NCBI GenBank assembly: GCA_014773175.1
Contig: VXCM01002238.1
Coordinates: forward strand, 9,054 to 73,053
Direction of reading: 5' to 3'
Length of the DNA stretch: 64,000 nt
From: Lucifuga dentata
Taxonomy: Eukaryota; Chordata; Actinopteri; Ophidiiformes; Bythitidae
Shown here: positions 22,111 to 33,873 of the stretch, in pieces
Position numbering within the stretch: the stretch's first letter is position 1
Layout: every line of letters begins with the position of its first letter
Notes under the pieces: generated by a model
Database searches by the model: none
What the model saw: only the letters and a program-made list of their open reading frames with translations
Told to the model about the DNA's origin: nothing
Made by a program: the position numbers and the translations under genes

Positions 22111-22906
22111 TCACACTAGTATTTTTTTACGGCAAACTTCTGTCGCAAAATCAACTAATTTCAATGTGATTTGCACTCGCAATGGCAAACTAAATTCATA
22201 CAATGGCAAAATGAATTTATGCAGTGACAAAATAAAATCCACGTGATACTTTTGTGCCAAAAAATCTATGCAATGCTTTTGCATAGAAGTGAATTTTGTT
22301 AAACTTTGACACACAAATTCGCATGGTTTCCCAATCACAAGCCGTCTTGATACTGCTGACCTTTAACATAACGTAGGGAGCTGTAGTCCAAACAGGAGTA
22401 AGCGTCATATTAGCTTTGTCTCATCATCTGATTTTATACAGTCCTGTTCTGCCTGAGTAAAAACTGCTCCACAAAACAGACGCAGCATGGTTTACAGTCA
22501 GTCATGAGACAGGAGTGGATAGTAAAAATATGTAACTTTACGTCAATTTACTGTTTACTGTATAACTCAGTTAGCAAACAAGCTAACTAGCTTTCTTGTA
22601 GTTAGCTAACCAGCAAGCTACTGTGGCATATCGCCATGGTAACTGCTATTAGCTCCTGCAGCTCTGTTCTCATTTGAGTCTGCTGGTGGGTTATTGGACC
22701 TTAGAGGTCACTACATCACCAAGCATCCAGCCTGGATGCGAAAACTTACGAGCATGTGAATATTTGCGAGGCTTTCGCACAAATTTAAATATGACGGCAG
22801 GCTAACAATGAAAATAATCACCTACAGATGTGCCTTTTATAACATCAGCAAGATGCAACTATGTCATGTTCAGTGATCAACATTCAATGATCAACTTAAA
22901 ATTGTA
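22111..22906. other. AT-rich stretch, possible decayed transposon, no gene
   Basis: Repeated words such as GGCAAACT, GGCAAAATGAATT and GACAAAATAAA around 22180-22240 suggest decayed repeat sequence, but no termini can be fixed. Confidence 0.3.
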
Positions 22907-23039
22907 ATTACAAAACAAGCTACAATTTATTAAAAAAAAAAAAGACAAAGAAAAATCTTTCTTCATGCCATTNATTACAAAACAAGCTACAATTTATTAA
23001 AAAAAAAAAAGACAAAGAAAAATCTTTCTTCATGCCATT
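22907..23039. other. False tandem duplication at single-N gap
   Basis: The 66 bp at 22907-22972 are repeated exactly at 22974-23039 across N 22973. Confidence 0.9.
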
Positions 23040-23695
23040 AATGTTCGTGGAATAAAATATCATGTAATCATCAGTTTGCTGTCATACTTATCATGTTCAT
23101 TTCCTCCCAAAGAGCAAACTCTGCTCCAGAGAGAAACCCCCCAACCATCGTCTGACGTTAGCCTGATATGACATCACAGTTCCTGAGAAGACAACATCCG
23201 CTCCCCCTTACCAGAGGCATGTTTGGTTCAGTTCTCCAGCTGTCTTTAGCTTCCATTACAATCCTACAGCAATTACTTTACACCCAGGGAGGAGTGAGGA
23301 ACGGCATTATCATCTCTCTCTTTATATTGCTTTCATCATCGGTGTGTTCTGCACAGATGCTCCTGCAAGAAAGCTTCATGTTTTCTGCTCTCAAAGAAGA
23401 ACAGCAGGCGTGTTACACTCGGCCACCGCGCTTCCCTCAGCGGAGGTAAAGAACACAGATGGAGGCTGTTTATGACACTTCATTACAAAAAAAAAAAAAG
23501 TNAAAAAAAAAAAAAGTTTGGTGCCATCTTCTTATTTCATCTTACTCGCACAGACCTTTTCCCTGAGCAGATCCAACATTCCTGCGCTTTATTAGTTTGA
23601 GGTGGAGAGGAGGTCACTGTAAGTGTAGGACAGGCTATTATACCTCCCTGCTGGGCTGAGCTATTCTGGTGTGTTACGCTTTTCTGGATCCCTTG

Positions 23696-23728
<33 letters not shown>

Positions 23729-23780
23729 NGACCCACCCCTCCTTCGCCACCTTTTGCACGTACACCAGGGATCATCTCAG
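23040..23780. other. Unique sequence with (CA)n
   Basis: The 93-codon frame at 23168-23449 shows no domain. There is a short A-run duplicated around N 23502 and (CA)n at 23698-23728 ending at N 23729. Confidence 0.45.
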
Positions 23781-23799
23781 CCTGCGGTCCGCCACGTGT

Positions 23800-24235
23800 C
23801 TATACAGCAAACCTGTGTGGATAAAGCTGTAATTGTTAAAGCATAGATAAAGCTGTAATGTATTTGTAAAGCTTTCCTTACCTTCATCATTTTATCATTG
23901 AAGTGTTTGGTGATTCAGAAGAGGAAGAGGAGTCCGGAAAACTTAATGTCAGCTAATGTTAGTTACATAATCAGCTGTNATTCAGAAGAGGAAGAGGAGT
24001 CCGGAAAACTTAATGTCAGCTAATGTTAGTTACATAATCAGCTGTTTACTGTGGTACGTGGATTATTTTCAGAAAATCACAGGAAGTCTATAACAATACC
24101 CAGAAAAAAACAGTAGGCTAATTTGCTAAACATAAATTGATGGAGCAACTTTGGGGGGTCGGCTTATATGTGGGTTTCTGTAAAAAGCTAAATTTGCAGG
24201 TCAAAATTGGGGGTAGCTTAGTTGACATTGGTTTA
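23800..24235 (-). mobile_element. Tigger/pogo-like element 'C', copy 2 (partial)
   Basis: The minus strand matches 43258-43470 closely: ATTTTGACCTGCAAATTTAG, ATATAAGCCGACCCCC, TTGCTCCATCAATTTAT, TTTTCTGGGTATTGT and AAAATAATCCACGTACCA occur in the same order. The terminal repeat has decayed. An assembly duplication (23913-24045) lies inside it. Confidence 0.75.
23913..24045. other. False tandem duplication at single-N gap
   Basis: The 66 bp at 23913-23978 are repeated exactly at 23980-24045 across N 23979. Confidence 0.9.
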
Positions 24236-24245
24236 TAGTGATGTT

Positions 24246-24268
24246 TATATATATATATATATATATAA
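24246..24268. repeat. (AT)n microsatellite
   Basis: About 11 AT units bordering element C copy 2. Confidence 0.9.
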
Positions 24269-24393
24269 TTTATAATATGATTTATTTTATGTTATTTTTA
24301 TTTTCTTTCCTCTGCCATTCTACTGATCCAACTCCAGTCGAGATGGTGGCGGTAATGCACCAAATAGCTGGTTTGCCAACCAATAATTTGACA

Positions 24394-24427
24394 GAAGAAG
24401 AAGAAGAAGAAGAAGAAGAAGAAGAAG

Positions 24428-24456
<29 letters not shown>
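24394..24456. repeat. (GAA)21 microsatellite
   Basis: 21 perfect GAA triplets. They give poly-Glu on one strand and poly-Ser or poly-Phe on the other, which produces three overlapping spurious frames of 62-118 codons. Confidence 0.97.
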
Positions 24457-24459
<3 letters not shown>

Positions 24460-24515
24460 GTAGTTTCTGTCTGTGTCTGTTTGCATGTACCTGCTGTTTT
24501 GCTATTGGAATAAAT

Positions 24516-24731
24516 TAGGGATGGCAATTTTGAGTCTTCCGCTGTTTCGATGCATTTGAAACACATCGTTTTGAAACATTTCAAAATGTTTCGAAACTTT
24601 GGTTGTGTACCGCCTGCTGGCAGAAATGTGAACTGCAACTCTAGAACACTGGAAAGCTGACATGGTGGTCACGTGACTGACACCCCTTCAAAACCAGAAG
24701 TTTCGAACAGCTGCCAAAATTGCCATCTCTA
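24516..24731. mobile_element. 216-bp hAT MITE with perfect 8-bp target duplication
   Basis: The left end is TAGGGATGGCAATTTTG and the right end, on the minus strand, is TAGAGATGGCAATTTTGG, a 17-bp inverted repeat with one mismatch. GAATAAAT occurs immediately outside both ends (24508-24515 and 24732-24739), a perfect 8-bp duplication as expected for hAT. The interior has a palindromic cluster of GTTTCGA/GAAAC words and no coding capacity. Confidence 0.9.
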
Positions 24732-24739
24732 GAATAAAT

Positions 24740-26800
24740 GCCCACACAAGGGTTGAAAAGTTATTTTTCCATGAGTCTTACTCTTTTCACTCATCCTCCA
24801 GGACTTTAAAGGCCACGATTACACTTGGCTCTACTTATAATAAAAAGCCAAGGAGAAATTAGATACACCCAGGGGTGCATGCAAGTCAATATATGCACCG
24901 AGTCAACAATATAAATTTGTTTCCATTAAGCAGTTGTTTTTTTTCTTTAACCAGTTTAATATAACATTTTCTCCGCCGCTAGCAGTGCAGCATTAAAGCG
25001 CATTTAACAAAGTAAAAGCTATTTTCAGTTGGGCCGCAGCACCAGTGCACTGTGCCATTGAACATCTGTTTGTTCTTCTAGTTGAGGAGGATTTTCCACC
25101 TGGCAAACAAAGGATGAGTCATTAGTTAAAAAGCTTCACAGCATCTACTGAAAGCGTCTCTGTATGATCTCTGTCTCTGTGCTTAATCAAGGACACAATC
25201 TGCTGTTTGATGTTGCTCATCTGTTCTATTTGATAAAGATTGAAAACCAAACCAGTTTATTAAGATGCACCGTGCCAACTCGAGGAAGGTCAACACATCC
25301 CACGCCAAACCCGAGGACAGCCACGTCGCTGTGGAAAGACAAATCACTTCAACACTCTGTTTACATTATAACAAGGACCAATGCTGCATAGAGACAGTAA
25401 TGCATTAAACAAAGCACAAGGGCTTTTGTCTGGAACTGTTCGAAGTCAGACATACTCTAGTGAACATCTGCATTCTGAGTATTAAATGGGGACTCCATCG
25501 ATTTTGCACATTCAGGTCATAGAGATCATTGGTGACAATATTCATTAAGTAAAAAATAATGTATGAAAGGGTGATCTCATTGGCTGGCAGAAGCCTCCTT
25601 CAGAGAGATCTGTGAAAACAAGCCCAAAAGTAGTGTCATGCACTCCAAAAGAAGCACCTCCTTAATTTAATTAATTTAATGAATGCCCAAATTAATGAAT
25701 TTGCTATTATTTGTTTTTCCATGCCAACTAAAAGTAAATAGTAAGTGTTGGCCAAGTGTTAGTCTTTTCTTTCCAATTATCTACTGTTCAAATACATAAA
25801 AAATAAAGATGCTGCATATTCAGAATGACTTTATATGGAATATGTAGAGAATGTGCAAAGTCAGGGAAACTGACCCTTATGACATCATAAGGGTTACTTC
25901 CTACTACTTTTTCTCAATGGAAGAGGATGTGTCTATATTGAGTCTACGGACATGAGGAGGATGTCCAAGTGGCCAAAGAATCTGCAAAGATCACGAGAAC
26001 TGCAGACGTTAGCTAAGATCAGACACCACCAGGCCGATTGAGAAAAATGTTTGTTTCACGATAAGAATTTCTTTTTCTTTTCAATTATTTTACTTTAATT
26101 ACAGGTTATATTTTTCTTAATATCTTGAATGGAAGCTCAAGAGGAATTTTATTTGTTTTGTTTTGCTTTTATTTAGCAAAGCTGTCAATATTTGTGGAGA
26201 GTCTATACAACATGAGATACTAAATATGTCAAAACAAAAGCAATAGAAAGTTTTGTAGTAATAAAATCAAATCACTCTTGACTCTGTTTTCCAGACGGGT
26301 GGGAGTTACACACCTGTTTTTTTTTTGTTTTTTTTTTTAAGAATCCTGCTGCTGAATTCCCAAATTTTGGAAGCGCAAAAAAGCAGAAATTTCATGTCAG
26401 GCGAAACATTCAGATGCGCTTCAGATAACTTTCTCTTTTACACAATATTCGCACTGCTACACATTCTGTTTCATTGTATACAACATTTTGTAACACGTCA
26501 ATGCAAAATCCCATTTTCAGCCTTTTGTCGAAGGATGCATCATGACAATGCATCCCTTTCAGGCACAGCGAAGGTAATTTTCCACACAATGCTTCACATC
26601 AGGCCACGGAGGACGACAACAGCAAACCTGTCTGCTCCCAGATACATCCAACATGGATGAGGAGAGGGTGATTACCATGAGGTGTGTGTCATGCATACAC
26701 TCTGTACTATTTACAGCTCTGGCACACGCTGCTCTTATGATTGTGTTCTTTACTAATATGGCAAAAATGAGAACTGTCTGCTTGCTGAAAGGCATCCAGG
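24740..26800. other. Unique sequence, no gene seen
   Basis: About 2 kb, mostly repeat-free. The 111-codon frame at 26325-26660 begins in a T-run and shows no known domain. Confidence 0.45.
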
Positions 26801-26810
26801 GTGAATATCT

Positions 26811-26990
26811 TCTTTTTTTTTTTTTTTTTTTTTTTTTTTTGTGCAATTTCCTTTTAACAATGCACGGAGGCCAAGAAAATAATTAAATCAGTGGAAGAAA
26901 TGGTAATTGAGGTGAAAAATCAAATGTTTTATTTGTTGCTTTAGCTCTTTTTCTTTTTTTTTTTTTTTTTNTTTTTTTTTTTTTTTTTTT
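26811..26990. repeat. Poly-T tracts
   Basis: T homopolymers at about 26811-26840 and 26951-26990, the second with N at 26971. Confidence 0.9.
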
Positions 26991-27244
26991 AATAAAATGA
27001 ATACATTATGATAGAATTCTCATGAGTGTTTTTTAAGTCATGTCATAATTTATTCCGCCTTGGGATCTGCAGCGTAATTACAATATGACCTGCTATCTCA
27101 CAACTGCATTTAAGATTAAATCATGACTTTGTATTAAATAACTGGATTAAATAATACCATAACTGACCTCATAAAATAAATTCTGGCTTTGTGTGGTACA
27201 ATTATGACTTCATATGTTTTAAATGTGACTAAACCATGAGTTTT

Positions 27245-27315
27245 AATCTTATAGTTGTTAAGACAAGATTGATCCCCAAAGGGAAATTCAGGTGTTACAA
27301 CAGTTATGAAGTCAT
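27245..27315 (+). mobile_element. Short LINE 3'-tail-like fragment
   Basis: GATTGATCCCCAAAGGGAAA followed by TTCAGGTGTTACAACAG is a recognisable teleost LINE tail. No coding sequence is attached. Confidence 0.5.
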
Positions 27316-27446
27316 TCTAAATCATATTTGTCATACTAATCCATAATTATTAGATATCATTGGGATTTTTAATTATCTTTGTTTTCATCTTTTAAAAGGA
27401 TTTTTAAGTTTTGTAATGATCCTTTCATCAATTTTTAATCAATCAG

Positions 27447-28037
27447 TTACAGGACCATACCACCCATTTTGCATGTTTAAGCCTAATATATTCAATTTTC
27501 ATACATATTACGTTACTGACAATCATTTCCCAAGGATAAAACCGTATTTCAGCTTTCCTGACATTTTGCAAAATCTCTTAATCTTTCAAAATCAAATATT
27601 CAAGTGATACACCCACCTTAAAAATCAATGTTTAGCCTGCTAATAGTTACGCAGCCTTACAAAGTCACGGTCCTTTAAATTTTTCAATAAACGCAGGTCT
27701 TCTTTTGGGACTATATTCCCTGGTGGAGACATACATTCACTCTGCACTTTTTTATTGTGCTTAAATGCTAAGATTACATAACTTCGAAAAAACCTGAATA
27801 TACGTCTTGTTTGTGATGATGGATTATCTATCCCAAGAATGTTTCAAGTATCAACAAGTTGATTTTAATAGCGTACCAGAATGAACTGAAACCAATGGAG
27901 GTCTGGAAGGTAGGAAAAACATTTTTAATTCTCCGTTCCAGTAGTATGCTTTTGGAAATGATTGTCAGTAACCTTATGTGTTTGAAAATTGAATATATTA
28001 GGCTCAAACATGCAAAATGGGTGGTATGGTCCTTTAA
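27447..28037 (-). mobile_element. TTAA-MITE copy 3 (full length, subfamily 1)
   Basis: Ends are TTACAGGACCATACCACCCA on the left (TTAA decayed to TTAC) and GTATGGTCCTTTAA on the right. It is reverse-oriented relative to copy 2: CCTGGTGGAGACATACATTC at about 27719. 591 bp, no transposase. Copy 4 begins only 88 bp downstream. Confidence 0.88.
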
Positions 28038-28125
28038 TCACTTTATTTTTCCCAAAGTGAAATACAAAGCACATAAATGCAACACTCAAGTAAGGAGTTA
28101 ATAAGAGTACTTAATTTAAAACAAT

Positions 28126-28597
28126 TTAAAGGACCACAATGGTGATTTTGCATGTTTGAGCTGAGTAAATGTGAACGATATACACATTATGCTGTAGAGA
28201 CTTCAGATATCCTTAAAATACGTAATCCACCTCCTTGAACCAAACATTGTTCTTATTTTTTGTCTTACTTAATTTAATTGATCAATCATGAAGCAGGACA
28301 GAAGGAAAATGTATGACTCTGCCAGGGAATATATAGTCCAAGAAAAAGATAGATTTTACCTAGAAATTAAAAATGGCTGTGCCTTATACATTTGGACATA
28401 CATATTTGAGGACAAAACTCTGAATTTTATTGTGGGTTAATCACCCAAACATTTGATATTGAAAGATTAGGGGATTTGGCAAAATAACAGGAAAAATAAA
28501 ATAAGGTTTTATGTTTTGGAAAATGGCTACATAACATGTATGCGGGTAGTATTTATTAGGCTTTTAATCATGCAAAATCACCAGTGTGGTCCTTTAC
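28126..28597 (+). mobile_element. TTAA-MITE copy 4 (full length, subfamily 2)
   Basis: The left end is TTAAAGGACCACAATGGTGA and the right end is TCACCAGTGTGGTCCTTTAC. The first 60 bp inside the left end differ from subfamily 1, while the internal blocks GCCAGGGAATATATAGTCC and TTTGATATTGAAAGATTAGG are shared. At 472 bp it is the shortest complete-looking copy. Confidence 0.82.
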
Positions 28598-28609
28598 ATA
28601 AATTAAAAT

Positions 28610-29180
28610 TATAAGTTGAAATAAAAACAAAATACAGTAAAATGTTGACCCTAATTTGATATGTGCTCTGTTTAATATTTAGCTGGCAGGAATAGGCTTC
28701 TGAAAATTGCCTTTCTACCAATAAAAGTTTTTTACATTAAGGGTGACCAGGTAAAAAAAAAAAAAAAAAAANAAAAAAAAAAAAAAAAAAGTGTTTTTGC
28801 TCCTTTTTTCTGCACCTCCAGCTAAAGGCGAGCTGGTCGTTTATCCCGTTTCAGTGTTTGTCAGCTCTTATCCACTTAAGACGCCAGCCAAGTGACAGTG
28901 TCATCTCTTACTTGGGTAGGAATTCACAGGGCCGCAGGGCGTTCCCATTATCATCACTGTCAATGTAAGGCCAAGACACAAAGCAACCATTACTGTCCCC
29001 ATCGAATGGCTGTCCTGACCTCTCATACAGTCCCTCACCGGGAACATGGCCCCCGTTTGTCCCTCATCAGTGAGATAATAACAGCGTAGTCACCGTCAAG
29101 TCATTCTCAGCAGAAATTACAGCCTTATTTGTATAAGGGTACGCTGACCTGGATCAGTTTATTTAACTCTAGACTGTTTT
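28610..29180. other. Unique sequence with poly-A gap; candidate conserved block
   Basis: An A homopolymer with N at 28772 is followed by a repeat-free, higher-GC block at about 28795-29115 without a credible frame. The block could be a conserved non-coding element; this is judged on texture only. Confidence 0.2.
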
Positions 29181-29191
29181 TATTTTTTATT

Positions 29192-29804
29192 TTAAAGGAA
29201 TATACTGGCGATCGTGCATGTTTGAGCCCAATGTATACAAACTACACACATACGTTATGTTACTGACAACTATTTTCCAAAATATTCTACGTTAGCGGTA
29301 AATTTCATAAATGTTCTTTCTACCTTCCAGACTGCCATTGATTTCAGTTAATTCCAGTACACTATTAAAATCAACTTGTAAGGACTTGAAACATGCTTGG
29401 GATAAGTAATCCATCACAGCAAATAAAATGTGCATTAGGTTTGTTTTTATTTTTTATTTATTTATTTATTTTTATTTATTTATTTATTTGCCAAAGTAAT
29501 TTTATTTAACTGATCCAACACAGAGCTTCATGGAAGACAATGTATGTCTCCTCCTGGAAATATAGTCCCAGGAAAAGACGGCTGTTACCGAGAAATTAAA
29601 ATGATCATGTCTTCTACAATCACGCATAAGTGTTTAAAGGAGAAACGTTGAATTTCAAACATTTGATTTTGAAAGATTAGGGCATTTGAAAAAATAACAG
29701 GAAAACAAAAATATGTTTTCTTTTTTTTTGTTTTGGAAATTGTCAGTAAGATAACATGCATGTAGGTTGTGTGTATTGGGCTCAAGAATGCACAATCGCT
29801 TTAA
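29192..29804 (+). mobile_element. TTAA-MITE copy 5 (subfamily 2, asymmetric right end)
   Basis: The left end is TTAAAGGAATATACTGGCGA. The right end finishes GCACAATCGCTTTAA, which lacks the usual GGTATGGTCC stretch although TTAA is retained. The interior has family blocks CATTGATTTCAGTTAATTCC and GTATGTCTCCTCCTGGAAAT. It also contains a TTTA-rich stretch near 29450-29490. Confidence 0.82.
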
Positions 29805-31110
29805 CGGCATCTACAAATTATATACCTGGGTTTTATTTTGGGTATATTTGTATTAAGACAGTAATATTTGTTAAATTGGTCTTTACTCTCAGTTGTCATG
29901 TATTTTTTGCATTATTTCTTCTTCTTCCTCTAAATATGATTTCTAAATCACTTCTCTCATCAAAATATTGAGACATACAGGTATTGAATGTGTAATGGAA
30001 ATTTTTGGATGTATTGTCAATGAAGTTTTGCTTTGCTAAATCAAGAAGTGATGAAATTGAAAATGTTGCTTACATTTGAATTGGGCAGCTACAATATGAT
30101 TTTATTGAATGAGATTACATAAATACATGAAGCTCCAACAATGTGTATAATCCTACACAAATAGTGCAGCCAAGGTGTTGCACTACATTAAATTAATAAA
30201 ATAATGAGATATGAGAGATAGTATTCAAATTTGTACACATGTACTCTACAGTTTAAGTATTTTTTTTCTTCAAATATCTACAGAATTTGCATATTGATTT
30301 GTTAACAGGTGCAGTCAAATCAGCTACTCACAGGTCACCTTATTCCTGCTCTTCCTCTTATATTAAATAAAACATATTCATAAAGTGTCTTTGTCTTTCC
30401 TCACATCCTACAGTCACACATGCAAATCGGCTCTGCTAACCGTTTGCCTTTTTACCTGCAGCATGAAGCACGGGGTTCCCTGATGTGCTGCTCAGACAGA
30501 TGGAATTCAATGTCCCTCTCAAGGTCAAAACAGAAATGATCACATGCATCATGGATCAACTGTTACTGTAAAAAAAAAAAAAAAAAAAAGATACTATATT
30601 ACATAATATAGAACTGGGCATTATAATGATGTCGTAAAATAAGAAAAATAAAAATGGGACAGTGAAAAGCCGATTTTTTTTTCTAGTCCAGTGATTCAAC
30701 TTCTTATGACTGAGATGAACCATCAGAGGGTGAAAAAAAGGAGGAAAAAGCACAATTTTTTTGTGTTGTATATTGTTGTTTTATGCTATAAGAAAAGTAA
30801 TCCTACGAATACATTAAAACTACAACTAGAGCACATCCCTCTGCCAAGCAAAACAAGAGCAGAGACAAAATTTGCTTTGTTCTAATAATATGCTGGCATA
30901 AAGAAAAAGAAACAACTATAACAAACATGTCTTTTTTTTTTGGATTTATATTTTTGTATCTATCTGTAACTAGCAGAATATCAAACTGTTTTCATGCTAC
31001 AGAATCAGCATCGTCTCAGCTACACATCTGTGCTTGTTGCATGATTCTAATCCTGTGTGTTGCTGTATATCATTAATGTGGCATCTGTCCAAATTCATAT
31101 TTTAGTCCAT
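29805..31110. other. Unique AT-rich sequence, no gene seen
   Basis: Contains a poly-A at about 30570-30589. No exon recognised. Confidence 0.45.
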
Positions 31111-31114
31111 GAGG

Positions 31115-31241
31115 TCACATCCTTATCCAGATTTGGACCAACTGGTAGTCTATCATGGCATAAATATGCCTGATTTGTTTCATTACGATTGGTGTATTAC
31201 TTTCAAAGACACTGGCAAAAAAAAAAAAAAAAAAAAAAAAA
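31115..31241 (+). repeat. Dispersed repeat 'G', copy 2, with poly-A
   Basis: Plus-strand match to 8215-7841: CCAGATTTGGACCAACTGGT, CTATCATGGCATAAATATGC, GATTGGTGTATTACTTT. It is followed by a poly-A (about 31218-31241). Confidence 0.55.
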
Positions 31242-31313
31242 TTAAAAACCTGGACCTGCATCTAAACTTAGTTTTTTTCGTTGGCCATGCCCCATCCTTT
31301 CAGCAAATCTTGT

Positions 31314-31855
31314 CACAATTGTATGGCGTTATTTTCCTGCCATAATTCGAGAGCATCATTTATCAGCTTGAGAGGATGATTTCCCCTTAAATGCTGCTTC
31401 CACACGGATTTCCTCTGCTCGTACTTAAAACATTCAAAATACTCTTGCACAAACCTCTCTGCTCTTGCACGAACCTTACAACACCACAATCCTGCAAAAA
31501 ATCCACCAATAGAAACGTGCTTCTGTTTTGACCAATGAAAAAGATGATCTGGTGAATCTATAAACTGCTCTTTTATTTTAAAAAACAAAACATGGAAGTA
31601 GACAACATCATAACATTATAATAAGGAATGCTCATTAACGTAAAGACCACTGGCTTCCTAGTTAAAATGGCACTGTAAGTTTTGTGCAAGAGCAGAGAGG
31701 TTTGTGCAAGAATATTTTGAGTGTGAGCACATAATTTTAAGCACAAGCAGAGGAAATCTGTGTGTGAAAGCAGCGTTTAAAGGGAAATTTTGCTCTCAAA
31801 CTGATAAATGATGCTCTTGAATTATGGCAGTAAATAACTTACAATTGGTTCATAA
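31314..31855. mobile_element. Foldback element with about 180-bp inverted arms
   Basis: The left arm (about 31314-31492) and right arm (about 31672-31855) are diverged reverse complements. Shared blocks include GCCATAATTC, AGAGCATCATTTATCAG, GATTTCCTCTGCT and TTGCACAAACCTCTCTGCTC. The loop is about 180 bp. The 91-codon frame here is an accident of the arm. Long inverted arms without coding capacity fit a non-autonomous foldback-type DNA transposon. Confidence 0.75.
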
Positions 31856-33675
31856 TTGTTGAATAATTGTGCTAAAGACAATCAACCAACCACCCAACCA
31901 ACAGAAACATGAAAATATAATATCCTTGGTGAATGTAATACCTAGAAAAAAAAAAAAAAANAAAAAAAAAAAAAAAAGCAAAAGTTGGGCATTTGCAATA
32001 AATTAATAAATGTTAAACTAATAGTGGAACACGAGTAAAATCAAATCAAATCGAAGGTTAAATTGTAAACTTTAGGAAACCCTTAAAAAACTAGCAAGAA
32101 ATCCAAAGCTAAAATGTCTACCACGTCTGCCATAACACTCAACACACCTCTGCCTACAGAATCCGTGCTGTAAATTTTCAGCTATATGTCAGTCTGCAGC
32201 CTGAGGCTAACCTGCTGCTCCAGACGCCAATGTCCATTTGTTGCAGTTACCTCTCCCCAGGAACACATTAAAGGCGGTCAGCAGCTCCCCTGGGCTCCGA
32301 GCTTTCATCGTTGCCGCCATCAAACTAGTTTATAGGCCATGTATCCCCAGTGCAGGCAACACTTTAAGCTTATCATCGCTTTCCAAGAGTAATATCAGTC
32401 TACATGTTCAAAGAACTCAAACTTGAAGAAATACCATTTAGACCTCTCAGTGCTTGATGTGCATTTAAAGGTCACATTATAGCACACGAGACACACCTCA
32501 GCTAATACATGGAACTGTTTGCAGGGAAAAGATAGAAGCCCTTACGTTGGATTCACATGCGATTGTCAACCACAATGGCAGATGATGACAGTAGACATGG
32601 AACCGTTGTCAAGGTAATTGGCAGGCTATAAATTCAGTATTGGAGTATGCAGTAGTGTTAAGTAGCATTATGCACAATGTTATAACAGGGAAGCTCTGGC
32701 CATTTTATCTGGGTGTTGAAAGACCCAACAGAAAAGGCCAACGAGCATCCCATTTTACAGGAGCACAAATTTCTGAGAGAATTCTGTCGGCTAATTCAAG
32801 AAGTGAGGTTGGACGAAGAGAGGTTCAAGCGAAATTTTAAAGCGTGAACAATTCAGTTTGATCACCTGCTTGATTTAATTCAGCACAATTCATAATTCAT
32901 CATATAAAACTAGATTCATCACCAGGAGTCTCTCGCTCTCCATCTTTGACGCAAAAATAAATCAACATCCGGTTTGTAATTTCAACTGCGGTAAGCCAAA
33001 AAAAGTGGAAATTTTTTACTTTTGACAGCCAATTCTGTCTGGGTGTGCAGCGATGGTGGAGGTTTCCCATCATCTTCTCATCGAAAAGAATGGAACAGCC
33101 GTTTTTCCGTCTACCGCACACCATCAACACGTGAATCCAGCATTACATGCAGAGAAGGAGAGATGAACTCGATTGCCTCTGCCTCAACGAGAATAAAGTC
33201 ACATATTGCCAAGCACCCCACAGTTATTATCAGCTGCTGCTTATCTTCAGTTGTTCAAAGGGCCACTCAAGCAGACACTTATGAACAGCAGCTTTCAGAA
33301 ATCCTGAGAATAAGAAAAGACAGCTTTTATAGATGAATGCTACTTGAGGAAAATCTATGAGAGGGGTTTCAGGATTCAGGTGGGTTTAGAGTCCTACTGT
33401 AGCACCTCATGGGTAAAATAAGGATCAAGTTTAGAAGTGCTGAATGGGAAAATACAGTAGGACTTTAGATTAGGCATGACAGGAGCAAGCAGTGAGGTAA
33501 AATGAAGTCAAGTATGCACAATTAGGTTTGTACAGTATGTACTATATACGCCCACCAAGCAGACAACGGCAAATTTATTTCATATCGCTATAAGTTTGTT
33601 GTGCATTGTGTCCATTTACTGCCTTTAGTCTTTCATTTAGTCTTGCTGATCAGTCTTCAGTCTTGCTAAACATAT
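31856..33675. other. Unique sequence, no gene seen
   Basis: A poly-A with N at 31961. The rest is repeat-free in this window. The 104-codon frame at 33022-33336 overlaps an antisense frame and has no recognisable domain. Confidence 0.45.
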
Positions 33676-33679
33676 AGGG

Positions 33680-33873
33680 GGGAATTTATTTTAAAAATCA
33701 CGATAACTTAACCTCATTCATAAAGCTTCCCTTTTGTTATCCAGGCCACCAGTGTCACATTAAGGTAGCATTGTTGTAAGATGTGTAACAGATAATGCGT
33801 GTTAATGAGCTGCTTCATACTTACGAGTCACGATTTATCTGGATTCATCTGGTATTAAAGCCACATTGACATG
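33680..33873 (+). repeat. Dispersed repeat 'F', copy 1 (carrying a TTAA-MITE)
   Basis: Matches 45960-46200: CTCATTCATAAAGCTTC, TTAATGAGCTGCTTCATA, ACATTGACATG then TTAA. The match resumes after the MITE (34447 onward, ATCAGCAAAGGAAACA). This copy is therefore the occupied site and 46179-46182 the empty one. Confidence 0.75.

Noticed and set aside
24238..24638. Poly-Glu, poly-Ser and poly-Phe frames
   Set aside because: All are the (GAA)21 microsatellite read in different frames and strands.
27447..28597. Possible CRISPR-like or tandem array from repeated blocks
   Set aside because: The repeats are two complete inverted-end transposons, not regularly spaced short repeats, and the genome is eukaryotic.
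31313..31588. 91-codon minus-strand frame
   Set aside because: Falls in one arm of a foldback element.
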